Below, piece by piece: positions 1 through 7,145 of a DNA stretch of 44,876 bases. The stretch is from JBOFZL01 sp051655155. Lineage in GTDB: Bacteria > Bacillota > Clostridia > Peptostreptococcales > Filifactoraceae. The stretch is from assembly GCA_051655155.1 (NCBI GenBank), contig JBOFZL010000070.1:1-44876 (forward strand), read 5' to 3'. The stretch's first letter is position 1, and every line of letters starts with the position of its first letter. Below the pieces are notes generated by a model. That model saw nothing but the letters and a program-made list of their open reading frames with translations. It did not search any database and was not told where the DNA came from. The position numbers and the translations under genes are program-made.

Positions 1-349
1 CATCTATTGGTTGACCTAGAGCATTTACCACTCTCCCCAACAATTCATTACCTACAGGAACCTGCACTACTGTTCCTGTTCTCTTTACAGTGTCACCTTC
101 TTTGATATTTTCATCAGAACCAAGCATAACTGCTCCAACACAGTCCTCTTCTAAGTTTAGTGCCATAGCATAAACATCATTATCAAAAAGTAGTAGCTCA
201 CCTGCCACACATTTTTCTAAACCATATATTTTTGCAATACCGTCTCCAACCTCCAAAACAGTACCTATGTCTGTAAGTTCAATCTTTGACGAATAGTTTT
301 TAATTTGTTCCTTTATTAAAGAACTTATTTCTTCTGGTCTAAGCTCCAA
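1..349 (-). CDS. atpA: ATP synthase F1 alpha subunit, N-terminal part (runs off left edge)
   Basis: This is the non-catalytic nucleotide-binding subunit of the F1 head. Only the first 116 codons are present; the rest lies beyond the left edge. The start is a TTG at 349: an in-frame TGA lies three codons upstream, and a GGCGGTGA ribosome binding site precedes it. The visible protein opens with LRPEEISSLIKEQI, the helix that contacts the delta subunit and peripheral stalk. The beta-barrel domain follows, with DIGTVLEVGDGIAKIYGL and ending near ELLGRVVNALGQPID, all typical of AtpA. The Walker A motif would lie outside the window. It is the eighth gene of the atp operon and begins 18 bp after atpH ends. 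Confidence 0.96.
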   Translation of the reverse strand, partial: MELRPEEISSLIKEQIKNYSSKIELTDIGTVLEVGDGIAKIYGLEKCVAGELLLFDNDVYAMALNLEEDCVGAVMLGSDENIKEGDTVKRTGTVVQVPVGNELLGRVVNALGQPID

Positions 350-367
350 TACCTGTCACCGCCTTTT

Positions 368-910
368 CTATATCGTTAGTGTTGCTAGCTGTTTTTTAAG
401 TTCTTCCAGCTTACCATTTACGCTATTATCAATTTGTTCATTTCCAACATTAAGAATAACGCCACCTAAAATTTTCTCATTAACAACATTTTTGATTATA
501 GCCTCTTTGCCTGTAAGCTCTTTCAGTTTTTTACATAAACGTTCCCTGTGAAAATCTGAAAGTATAAATGCCGTTGTTACAGTTACCTCTAACATATTAT
601 TATAATCATAATATATTGACTTATAACTTTCGCAAACCTTTGATATCAATGATATCCTCTTATTATCTACCATAATCTTCATCATATTGATTATGAACTC
701 AGATAACTTTCCTTCAAATACACTTGATATAACCTCTTTAATTTCATGTTTTCCCATTGTCTTTGCAGATAAAAGCTTCAAAAATTCTGGCTTGTCTTGA
801 ATAATTTTATAAATAAAATTTAGTTGCTCCATAATTTGCTCTTGACACTTCGTCTCTACTGCAACATCAAATAATGACCTTGCATAACGCTCCTGCACTA
901 ACTCTGCCAT
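368..910 (-). CDS. atpH: ATP synthase F1 delta subunit
   Basis: This 180-residue protein links the top of the F1 alpha3beta3 head to the b-subunit peripheral stalk (OSCP family). The N-terminal helical bundle starts with the family's usual ERYARSLFDVA. The C-terminal domain carries the typical KIIKNVVNEKILGGVIL-type segment (here KNVVNEKILGGVILNVGNEQIDNSV) and a final LEELKKQL helix. Length is normal for the family. The ATG at 910 lies inside the last codons of atpF, a 13-bp overlap, so the two genes are probably translationally coupled. It sits between atpF and atpA in standard order. Confidence 0.95.
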   Translation of the reverse strand: MAELVQERYARSLFDVAVETKCQEQIMEQLNFIYKIIQDKPEFLKLLSAKTMGKHEIKEVISSVFEGKLSEFIINMMKIMVDNKRISLISKVCESYKSIYYDYNNMLEVTVTTAFILSDFHRERLCKKLKELTGKEAIIKNVVNEKILGGVILNVGNEQIDNSVNGKLEELKKQLATLTI

Positions 911-1401
911 TTAGCATCACCCATATTCTCTATAAATTCACTTATAAGTCTATCATTATCAGCCGCACTAATATTTTTTTCAACAACCTTTGAAGCTATT
1001 TGTATAGCTATATCCGATACTTCGCCTTTAATGTCATTAAGCACACGTTTTTTCTCTAACGCAATATCATTATTTGCTTTTTGAATAAGCTTAGCTGCAT
1101 TTTCCTTGGATTCTAAGATTATTTTTTCTGCCTTTTCATCTGCAAGTTTACTGGCATCTCTTATAATCTGCTTCCCTTCTTCTTGAGCATTACCTATCTT
1201 TGAAATATATTCATCATAAAGTAACTTTGCCTCTCTCTCTTTTCCTTCTGCTTCCAATATTGTATCTTCAATAGATTTTGTTCTTTCATCCATAAAATTC
1301 TTTACTGGAACAAATAGAAAATGTCTTAGTAGCAAAAATAAAATTATAGTATTAACAATCTGAAAAGCTATATTCCAATCTATTCCTACAAGTCCTGCCA
1401 T
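898..1401 (-). CDS. atpF: ATP synthase F0 b subunit
   Basis: This is the peripheral-stalk subunit: one N-terminal membrane helix followed by a long charged coiled coil that holds F1 still against the rotor. I place the start at the ATG at 1401 (MAGLVGIDWNIAF, 167 residues), because GGAGG lies seven bases upstream. The reading frame continues 21 nt further upstream without a better site. The membrane segment is about residues 10-30 (AFQIVNTIILFLLLRHFLF). The family signature follows, with the PVKNFMDERTKSIEDTI segment and then the Lys/Glu/Ala-rich coil. The gene lies 38 bp after the 88-aa c subunit gene and overlaps atpH. Confidence 0.95.
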   Translation of the reverse strand: MAGLVGIDWNIAFQIVNTIILFLLLRHFLFVPVKNFMDERTKSIEDTILEAEGKEREAKLLYDEYISKIGNAQEEGKQIIRDASKLADEKAEKIILESKENAAKLIQKANNDIALEKKRVLNDIKGEVSDIAIQIASKVVEKNISAADNDRLISEFIENMGDAKWQS

Positions 1402-1439
1402 TATTCCGCCTCCTTTCGTCAAGTTAGTTTAACAAAATA

Positions 1440-1706
1440 TTATAACAACTTAATAAGTGGATTTGCGAATAATAAAATAAGAGCTACTACTAGACCATAA
1501 ATACCTGTTGTCTCCGCAACTGCAGCTCCCAACAACATAGTTTTGATAATATCTCCCTGCGCTTCTGGCTGTCTACCTACTGCCTCAGCTCCTTTTCCTG
1601 CAGCAAAACCCTGTCCTATTCCAGGTCCTATACCTGCAATCATTGCTAAACCTGCTCCAATTGCTGAACATGCTAAAACTAATGCTTTTCCTGTGATTGG
1701 TTCCAT
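1440..1706 (-). CDS. atpE: ATP synthase F0 c subunit (F-type, Na+-type ligand set)
   Basis: This 88-residue proteolipid is a two-helix hairpin that forms part of the rotor ring. Helix 1 is Gly/Ala-rich (about residues 8-38). The polar loop contains GRQPEA (44-49). Helix 2 (about 54-80) carries the ion-binding Glu65. The residues Gln32, Val63, Glu65, Thr66 and Tyr70 match, in number and position, the Na+ ligand set defined in the Ilyobacter tartaricus c ring (Gln32, Val63, Glu65, Ser66, Tyr70), so Na+ coupling is a reasonable inference. An AGGAGG site precedes the ATG. It lies directly after a second, double-length c gene and closely resembles that gene's second half, so it probably shares a hybrid rotor ring with it. 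Confidence 0.96.
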   Translation of the reverse strand: MEPITGKALVLACSAIGAGLAMIAGIGPGIGQGFAAGKGAEAVGRQPEAQGDIIKTMLLGAAVAETTGIYGLVVALILLFANPLIKLL

Positions 1707-1726
1707 AATAAAATTCCTCCTGTTTT

Positions 1727-2278
1727 TTATAATAATTTAATAAGTGGATTTGCAAACAATAATAGTAGCGAAATTACAAGTGCATAAATACCCGTAGTTT
1801 GTGCTACAGCCTGCCCCACTAGCATCGTTTTTAATATTAACGATTGCTGTTCTGGTCTTTTCCCTACAGCTTCAGTACCTTTTCCAGCCGCATATCCTTG
1901 TCCTATACCAGGTCCTATACCTGCAATCATGGAGAAACCTGCTCCAATTACTGACGCCGCCAATACAAGCGCTGATCCAGTTTGATTAACTACAGGATTC
2001 CCAAACAACAATATCAAAGCAACTACTAGTGCCAAGATTCCTGAAGTCTCAGCTACCGCTGCTCCTAATAACATCATCATCGTCGACTGCTTTCCTGCCT
2101 TCGGATTTTTTCCTACAGCCTCAGCACCCATACCAGCAGCATAACCTTGTCCAACACCCGGTCCTATTCCTGCAATCATGCAAAGCCCTGCTGCAATAGC
2201 TGACGCTGACAATATTATTGCCTTTTTGTCAAATGACATTAACCAATACAAAAACCTTGTTATAAAATCTACCTCCAT
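1727..2278 (-). CDS. atpE1: Fused double-hairpin (V-like) ATP synthase c subunit
   Basis: This 183-residue proteolipid has four membrane helices: two complete c-subunit hairpins joined head to tail through a GNPVVNQTG linker near residue 97. The start is the ATG at 2278 behind a strong AAAGGAGG. An in-frame TTG upstream is less likely. Hairpin 1 has Gln44 and Glu77 (AVAETSGIL), but Leu82 replaces the usual Tyr. Hairpin 2 has Gln127 and Tyr165, but Gln160 (AVAQTTGIY) replaces the ion-binding Glu. Thus only one carboxylate remains per four helices, as in V-type c subunits. Acetobacterium woodii is the established precedent: an F-type enzyme with an 18-kDa duplicated c1 and 8-kDa c2/c3 in one ring. 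Here there is one double and one single c gene. Confidence 0.93.
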   Translation of the reverse strand: MEVDFITRFLYWLMSFDKKAIILSASAIAAGLCMIAGIGPGVGQGYAAGMGAEAVGKNPKAGKQSTMMMLLGAAVAETSGILALVVALILLFGNPVVNQTGSALVLAASVIGAGFSMIAGIGPGIGQGYAAGKGTEAVGKRPEQQSLILKTMLVGQAVAQTTGIYALVISLLLLFANPLIKLL

Positions 2279-2305
2279 AGTTACCTCCTTTCCTTCCTCC
2301 AAGTA

Positions 2306-3010
2306 TTAATCCATCGCTCCAGACACAAATACCATAGTTAACATAGCGAATATAAAGGTCTGTAACAGTCCTGAAAATAGGTCAAAGTAAAGATGAAGTG
2401 CTGCTGGTATACCAACTTGAAATATTGGTATTGAAGTACCAATAACAGCAGTTGTAAGTGCCCCTAAGGAACTATAAACTAAACTCATGATAATCAATCC
2501 GCCTACAATATTTCCAAAAAGACGAAAAGAAAGAGATATTGGTGTTGCCATCTCGCCAATAAGGTTAATTGGTGTAAGTAAAAAGAACGGTTCTGTAAAC
2601 CCCTTCAAATACCCACCTAACCCTTTTCTTCTTACTCCATTTACATGAATTAGGGTAAATGTTATGAGGGCTAACGCAAGCGTAGTATTTAAATCTGCTG
2701 TAGGTGGTCTTAATCCTATCAGTCCTATTAAATTAGCACAAGCTAAGTATAGCATCAAAGATCCTATATAAGGAGCAAATGAAATTTTATCCTTACCCAT
2801 TGTGTTTTCAACTAAATCATACACAGTTTTCACAAAAGCTTCTACAGCATTTTGAACACCCTTTGGAACTTTCTTAAAATTTCTAGTTAACAATATAGAT
2901 GCTATAACTAAAAAAATCATAATAATCCATGTTACCGTAACAGTTTCAGTTATTTGTATCCCCATCGGTAAATTAAATACTATCTTTGGTCCAAATCCTT
3001 CTCCATTCAC
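2306..3010 (-). CDS. atpB: ATP synthase F0 a subunit
   Basis: This 234-residue integral membrane stator subunit forms the ion half-channels against the c ring. Five to six hydrophobic helices are visible. The invariant Arg lies in the SLSFRLFGNIVGGLI segment (about residue 165). The family's closing region, LHLYFDLFSGLLQTFIFAML, is also present. The start is a GTG at 3010 behind AAAGGAGG. The gene is in the usual place between atpI and the c genes, and ends 27 bp before the fused c subunit. Confidence 0.96.
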   Translation of the reverse strand: MNGEGFGPKIVFNLPMGIQITETVTVTWIIMIFLVIASILLTRNFKKVPKGVQNAVEAFVKTVYDLVENTMGKDKISFAPYIGSLMLYLACANLIGLIGLRPPTADLNTTLALALITFTLIHVNGVRRKGLGGYLKGFTEPFFLLTPINLIGEMATPISLSFRLFGNIVGGLIIMSLVYSSLGALTTAVIGTSIPIFQVGIPAALHLYFDLFSGLLQTFIFAMLTMVFVSGAMD

Positions 3011-3068
3011 AAGCCTTCCTCCTTTCCATAACTATTTGCCTTAAAAAACTAATTCGTTGCATAAAATT

Positions 3069-3443
3069 TTAAAACTTTATCTTAAAAAAATTGAGAAACA
3101 AAATCACAATTTTTATTGCAACCAAACCTAAAGTAGTAGTAATTACACTTATATAATCAGCTCTAACTGCTACAAAAAGAACACTTCCATAAATAAACAT
3201 CCTAATAAAATAATTTATTCCTGCATTTATTTTTGCAGAATCAGGAGACATTTTTAAAGTTTTCTCTAGAGATATCCCCATCATTCTAAAGCTTAAAGCT
3301 CCAATCCCTCCACCAAATACTAAACCTAAAATGTACGGTTTTGGCTGCTTAGTTACTAACATACACAACAACCCTACAATAGCCAAAAATACTATTTGAA
3401 AACCAATAATCCTTCCTTGAAATCTTAAAAGTTCACTATTCAT
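3069..3443 (-). CDS. atpI: ATP synthase I-like assembly protein
   Basis: This small membrane protein (124 residues) has about four hydrophobic segments (residues 12-30, 36-55, 75-95 and 100-120). Its position, first or second in the atp operon, and its size match AtpI, which is known to help assemble the c ring. In the Na+ enzyme of A. woodii it is needed for c-ring assembly. I chose the ATG at 3443 because GAGGAG precedes it. This start overlaps the end of the upstream atpZ-like gene by 8 bp. Sequence conservation in this family is low, so the call rests mainly on context and topology. Confidence 0.8.
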   Translation of the reverse strand: MNSELLRFQGRIIGFQIVFLAIVGLLCMLVTKQPKPYILGLVFGGGIGALSFRMMGISLEKTLKMSPDSAKINAGINYFIRMFIYGSVLFVAVRADYISVITTTLGLVAIKIVILFLNFFKIKF

Positions 3444-3723
3444 CTTTCTCCTCGTCATAATTCACCAATTTGACCGGATCATACTTACCCTTTTGGGCAT
3501 CGGCTTCCTTAATGAAGTGTCTTGCTATCTTAAATAAATTTAACATTCCAGCACTTAATCCTATAGTTATTCCCAAAATAACTACTCCATTCCCTAACTT
3601 CCATCTATCTCTAATATAAATTGCAATAAACATACATAATAATATAGGAATCACCAAAAGAAGTCCAAATTGAGTAATATTTGACAAACCCTTAATAATC
3701 TTTCCATAATCTGAATTTTTCAA
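3436..3723 (-). CDS. AtpZ/AtpI-family membrane protein, first gene of atp operon
   Basis: This protein of about 95 residues has two membrane helices (about residues 18-38 and 45-65: FGLLLVIPILLCMFIAIYI and a Gly-rich helix ending at the GMLNLFKIARHF segment), followed by a charged tail ending DEEKDE. This is the layout of AtpZ-type proteins that precede atpI in many Firmicutes; a Mg2+/Ca2+ or assembly role has been proposed for the family. The start is judged to be the TTG at 3723, because GTGGAGG lies just upstream. An ATG 33 nt upstream (3756) has no good site. It is preceded by a promoter at 3928-3956. Confidence 0.75.
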   Translation of the reverse strand: MKNSDYGKIIKGLSNITQFGLLLVIPILLCMFIAIYIRDRWKLGNGVVILGITIGLSAGMLNLFKIARHFIKEADAQKGKYDPVKLVNYDEEKDE

Positions 3724-3927
3724 AATTGCCTCCACATATAAATTTACATACCTCATTGTATCACAGTTATACTATAAAATTTGTAAAAATTTTAATAATG
3801 GAAAAAGAACTATAAAAATTTTATTTTCTGGAACTTTTAATAATATTTCAAAAGCAATTTTGCAATAAATGACACTTAGAATTAACAATAAATTATGTCA
3901 TATATACTTTCAAAATTTTATACTAGT

Positions 3928-3956
3928 ATTATATCAGAATTTTTTGTAAATTTCAA
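3928..3956 (-). promoter_or_regulatory. Promoter of the atp operon
   Basis: Read on the minus strand this is TTGAAA, a 17-bp spacer and TATAAT, with TG one base before the -10 (extended -10). The start of transcription would be near 3921, leaving a leader of about 200 nt before the atpZ-like gene. I see no obvious structured regulator in that AT-rich leader. Confidence 0.7.
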
Positions 3957-4032
3957 AATATATTTAAAGTGATAGTTGTTAAAAATTGTATTTTAAATTC
4001 TCATTTTGTACCATATAAAATTACAAATAAAA

Positions 4033-4060
4033 ATAAGGCTATTTACAACAATAGCCTTAT
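4033..4060 (-). terminator. Intrinsic terminator of asnA
   Basis: A perfect 10-bp stem (ATAAGGCTAT with ATAGCCTTAT) with an 8-base loop, followed on the minus strand by a T-rich run (TTTTTATTT). It lies about 100 bp after the asnA stop codon. Confidence 0.75.
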
Positions 4061-4158
4061 CACCTATAAAATATACCTCTCCATAAATATATTTTAAAAG
4101 TCACTATATAAGGATAACCATCTTATTTCCTTAAACATATATTAACTCACAAAATATA

Positions 4159-5193
4159 TTATAATAAAAGCATATTATTTTCGAAACATTTCTCTATGGT
4201 TTCATCCGCCCAGATAGACGCCTGAACCTCGCCTATATGTGCTTTATTTAATAGATACATACATATTCTTGACTGTCCAATACCGCCACCTATAGTCAAA
4301 GGTAGTTTATCATCTAAAATCATCTTATGATAATCCATCACTAGCTTATGCTCTTGATTTCTTTTTTTTATCTGAGCCATAAGACTCTCCTTATTAACCC
4401 TTATTCCCATTGAAGAAAGTTCAAAACCAATATCTAACACAGGATAATAAAGCACTATATCTCCATTTAAGTTCCAATCATCATAGTCAGCTGCTCTACC
4501 ATCATGTGCCTTTCCATCTGACAATAAATCTCCTATCTTCATTATAAAAACAGCCTTCTTCTCTCTTGCAATTTGATGTTCTCTTTCCTTTGATGTAAGA
4601 TTAGGATACATCTGAAGTAACTCTTCTGTAGTTATAAAACTAATACTCTCTGGCAAATCATGTTTAATATCAGGATAATGTTCCTCAACAAGCTTTGCCG
4701 TCTTTTTAAACGAATCATAGATTTTATTAACAATCAACCTAAGAGTATCTTCATTTCTATCATGACTTTCAATCACCTTTTCCCAGTCCCATTGATCCAC
4801 ATATATAGAATGCATATTATCCAGCTCTTCATCCCTTCTAATAGCATTCATATCTGTATATATTCCTTCAGAACTTTTAAACCCATATTTCCCAAGTGCA
4901 ATACGCTTCCATTTAGCAAGCGATTGAACTATCTCTAACTCATACCTCGTATCTAGCATATCAAACTTAACCGAACGCTCTATTCCATTTAAATCATCAT
5001 TAATTCCCGTTCCAGTTTTCACAAACAAAGGAGCTGACACTCTTGTTAAATTAAGATTAGAAGCCAACATCCTCTCGAAGTTATCTTTAATAAGTTTTAT
5101 AGCCTTCTCTGTTTCAAGTATCCCTAATGGATTCTTATAATTTATTGGAATTGTCAAATTTCCATCTTTAATTAATTCATACTTTTTTGTCAT
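4159..5193 (-). CDS. asnA: Aspartate--ammonia ligase (asparagine synthetase A)
   Basis: This enzyme makes asparagine from aspartate, ATP and free ammonia through an aspartyl-AMP intermediate. The protein is 344 residues, slightly longer than the E. coli enzyme. It contains the class II aaRS-like core of the family: SLAKWKRIALGKYGF, the IYVDQWDWEKV segment, LSDGKAHDGRAADYDDW, ELSSMGIRV, and the C-terminal ATP-binding motif LTIGGGIGQSRICMYLL. The start is the ATG at 5193, behind AAGGAGG. It appears to be a single-gene unit with its own promoter immediately upstream and a terminator downstream. An ammonia-dependent enzyme fits an amino-acid-fermenting or nitrogen-rich anaerobic lifestyle (inference). 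Confidence 0.97.
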   Translation of the reverse strand: MTKKYELIKDGNLTIPINYKNPLGILETEKAIKLIKDNFERMLASNLNLTRVSAPLFVKTGTGINDDLNGIERSVKFDMLDTRYELEIVQSLAKWKRIALGKYGFKSSEGIYTDMNAIRRDEELDNMHSIYVDQWDWEKVIESHDRNEDTLRLIVNKIYDSFKKTAKLVEEHYPDIKHDLPESISFITTEELLQMYPNLTSKEREHQIAREKKAVFIMKIGDLLSDGKAHDGRAADYDDWNLNGDIVLYYPVLDIGFELSSMGIRVNKESLMAQIKKRNQEHKLVMDYHKMILDDKLPLTIGGGIGQSRICMYLLNKAHIGEVQASIWADETIEKCFENNMLLL

Positions 5194-5223
5194 TTTAAGT
5201 ATCCTCCTTTTTTTCTAACTGTT

Positions 5224-5252
5224 AATATACTCTTTTTTTTTGGTTTTTTCAA
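5224..5252 (-). promoter_or_regulatory. Promoter of asnA
   Basis: On the minus strand: TTGAAA, a 17-bp spacer and TATATT. Transcription would begin near 5217, giving a very short leader (about 24 nt) that holds only the ribosome binding site. There is thus no room for a T-box or other riboswitch. Confidence 0.55.
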
Positions 5253-5360
5253 TAGTTTTATTTTCTTAAATTAATTTTTCTTTACTTAAATACTAAGTCA
5301 TCTATAGTTTTGAAGCTTCTATATTGTATCTTTAATTAAAACAAGTGTAAAATACAAAAC

Positions 5361-5392
5361 AGAGTATTTTATTCTCTATAATAAAATACTCT
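5361..5392 (-). terminator. Terminator downstream of the FadR-type regulator
   Basis: A 12-bp perfect stem (AGAGTATTTTAT with its complement) and an 8-base loop, followed on the minus strand by TGTTTTGTATTTT. The stem is AT-rich and the T tract interrupted, so strength is uncertain. It sits between the regulator gene's stop (5470) and the asnA promoter. Confidence 0.55.
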
Positions 5393-5469
5393 CTCATACA
5401 TAATTTTTCAATTTATATTTATAGTAATTTAGCTTTTTATCCTATAATAAAATTATTAAGAACTCATTG

Positions 5470-6174
5470 TTAAATTACTGTTCTCCATATTTCATAACTT
5501 TGTTCAACCACTTCTGCAACATCTGACCTATTTCTATTCTTAATAACCTCATATAAACCTACATGAATACTTATCATTTTCTCAACATTACCAGAAACAA
5601 TGGTATTCTCTATTGTATTCTTTCTTGAAAAAAGAGTTATTTGAGTTATCATATTGTTTATTATATGAGTCAAAACATTATGGGTCGCCTCATTTATGGA
5701 GCTATGAAAATCAACATCACATCGAACTACAGCATCTATATCTATTTCATCTTTTTTAAGTTCATATATCAATTTATCCAAGCTTTTTTTTATCTGATAA
5801 ATATCATCCTCACTGGCGACATCTATTGCACAATGAATAATACCTATATCAACCATCTTTCTTAGCATTATAATATCTCTACTGGAACTACTTCCTATTA
5901 TAAGACCATATAAACTTGGATTTATCATTGCAGGAACAAAACCTTTACATACATACGTCCCTTCAGGCCTTTTAATTTCTAATATTCCATAAGATATTAA
6001 GGTCTTAACAGCCTCTCTAACAGAATTTCTCGATACCCCCATAGCATTTGCTAACTCTTGCTCCGTAGGTATCTTCTCTCCTGGCAAAAACTTGTTTGTC
6101 AATATACCATTTATTATTTGATCAATAATCTCTTCCACTACCGACTTTTTCTGTAAATTAGCCAATCCCATCAT
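5470..6174 (-). CDS. GntR-family (FadR subfamily) transcriptional regulator
   Basis: This 234-residue DNA-binding protein has an N-terminal winged helix-turn-helix (about residues 12-78). It includes the GntR signature: LPGEKIPTEQELANAMGVSR, then SVREAVKTLISYGILE and the wing RPEGTYVCKGF. The C-terminal all-helical part (about 95-230) is an FCD-type ligand domain with the metal or ligand residues Asp and His in DVDFHSSI, and a further His in MISIHVGLYEVI. Members of this subfamily respond to small organic acids or sugar acids. No metabolic partner gene is adjacent, so the effector cannot be inferred. It is flanked by terminators on both sides and is probably a single-gene unit. Confidence 0.9.
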   Translation of the reverse strand: MMGLANLQKKSVVEEIIDQIINGILTNKFLPGEKIPTEQELANAMGVSRNSVREAVKTLISYGILEIKRPEGTYVCKGFVPAMINPSLYGLIIGSSSSRDIIMLRKMVDIGIIHCAIDVASEDDIYQIKKSLDKLIYELKKDEIDIDAVVRCDVDFHSSINEATHNVLTHIINNMITQITLFSRKNTIENTIVSGNVEKMISIHVGLYEVIKNRNRSDVAEVVEQSYEIWRTVI

Positions 6175-6274
6175 AACAAATTATCCTCTCTGCAAAATAT
6201 AAGAAACTCTATAATACAAACCATGATAAAAACCAACAAAGTCTAAGCCAATAATATCATAAATGAAAAATAAA

Positions 6275-6304
6275 TGAAAGGGTAGAAAGAATACTACCCT
6301 TTCA
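6275..6304. terminator. Bidirectional terminator-like hairpin
   Basis: A perfect 11-bp stem (TGAAAGGGTAG with its complement) with an 8-base loop. On the minus strand it is followed by TTTATTTTTCATTT. On the plus strand it is followed by TTTTAC. It insulates the regulator gene from the island to its right. Confidence 0.6.
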
Positions 6305-6599
6305 TTTTACCTCATATACCTTAACTTTTATAAAGTTAACATTTTATTCCAAAGTATTTTATATACAGAATAGTATAAATACTACAATGGATATTTATCC
6401 TCTCATATCTTAACACATACACATATGTATTTTTACTGTGACCAAAATTATAAATATATTTCCTTTAAACCTAGCAAATTTAAATGTTTCTTTCTTTTAC
6501 TTACCTTTAGCAAAACTATTATATTTCCTATTGTTTGCCATATAATAACTCTTTTCATGGCTATAAAATAATACAAAATCTTGCAAATAAGGGTGAATA

Positions 6600-6626
6600 T
6601 TTTACTACCATTAGAAATTACACGAC
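6600..6626. repeat. 27-bp direct repeat, left copy (island boundary)
   Basis: It matches the copy at 10282-10308 in the same orientation at 26 of 27 positions. Core: ACTACCAT then T/C then AGAAATTACACGAC. The truncated carbamoyltransferase gene ends at this junction: its TAG stop is created within four bases of the repeat. This may be an insertion-sequence end or an att-type site. Confidence 0.8.
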
Positions 6627-6627
6627 T

Positions 6628-7089
6628 CTAAAACATGTTTTCCAACAATTCGATGACGTTATCAGGCGCGCCATCAACAACAATGCTGACAATTTTTTCG
6701 TTGAAAAAAATCTCTGAATCCATCAAAACGGAACCAAACATATGGCCCATGCTGTGATGACAATACTCTGGGAACTGTTCCATGAAGTCTAAATCATTAC
6801 CAGTACTCAATTCTGGCGTTCCCCAAACCTCTTCAATATCGTTCAAGGTCAGATCAAACTCCTTAAGCAGCTCATTAATGAACATTTTGGCTTGATTTAC
6901 ATCGTAAAACGCTTTTCTATGCTGTTTTAGCCCGGTCACTCTTTCTAACTCCCAGTATCTGAGGAGGTCAATCTTGTCACCTGTCTTTTTCCAAAGAGAA
7001 ACATTCATATCATGTCTTAAATCAATATCTGTCAAAAACGCTAACTCATTTATAAATAAATAGGTTGATAAATAGTAGCTGTGTTTCAT
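6628..7089 (-). pseudogene. Carbamoyltransferase-like N-terminal fragment, truncated at island edge
   Basis: This reading frame of 153 residues starts with a good AGAGGAG site before the ATG at 7089. Residues about 35-60 (KIDLLRYWELERVTGLKQH) and the segment with HHSMGHMF and SIVVDGAPD (about 112-143) match the N-terminal part of NodU/CmcH/TobZ-type carbamoyltransferases, in which a His-His-x-x-x-His motif and a VDG motif lie in the kinase-like fold. Those proteins are several hundred residues long. Here the frame ends ten codons after VDG, exactly where the 27-bp repeat begins, so the catalytic remainder is missing. It is the last of four tightly spaced minus-strand genes, 56 bp after the ABC exporter. 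The intact protein probably carbamoylated the product of the cluster (inference). Confidence 0.6.
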
Positions 7090-7145
7090 AAATTCTCCTC
7101 TTCAATAATTAAGCAATTACTTCTCAATATAGGGCTTAACATTAT

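Larger units (their letters stand above)
6175..6627. other. Gene-poor spacer left of the island
   Basis: This AT-rich stretch holds a terminator-like hairpin (6275-6304) and, at its right end, the left copy of a 27-bp direct repeat (6600-6626). A tiny minus-strand frame begins with an ATG at 6541 and encodes 14 codons (MANNRKYNSFAKGK) before a stop. It could be the start of a decayed transposase gene, but that is a guess. Nothing else coding is convincing. Confidence 0.5.

Noticed and set aside
1543..1740. Plus-strand frame opposite the c subunit gene
   Set aside because: It is antisense to a clear atpE, with Pro/Ala-rich composition from reading Gly-rich codons backward.
5194..5469. T-box leader for asnA
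   Set aside because: No T-box consensus (AGGGTGGNACCGCG) is present, and the best promoter lies only about 24 nt before the start codon.
6535..6717. 60-codon plus-strand frame across the left repeat junction
   Set aside because: It spans the repeat and the carbamoyltransferase fragment antisense; no ribosome binding site, and composition is not protein-like.
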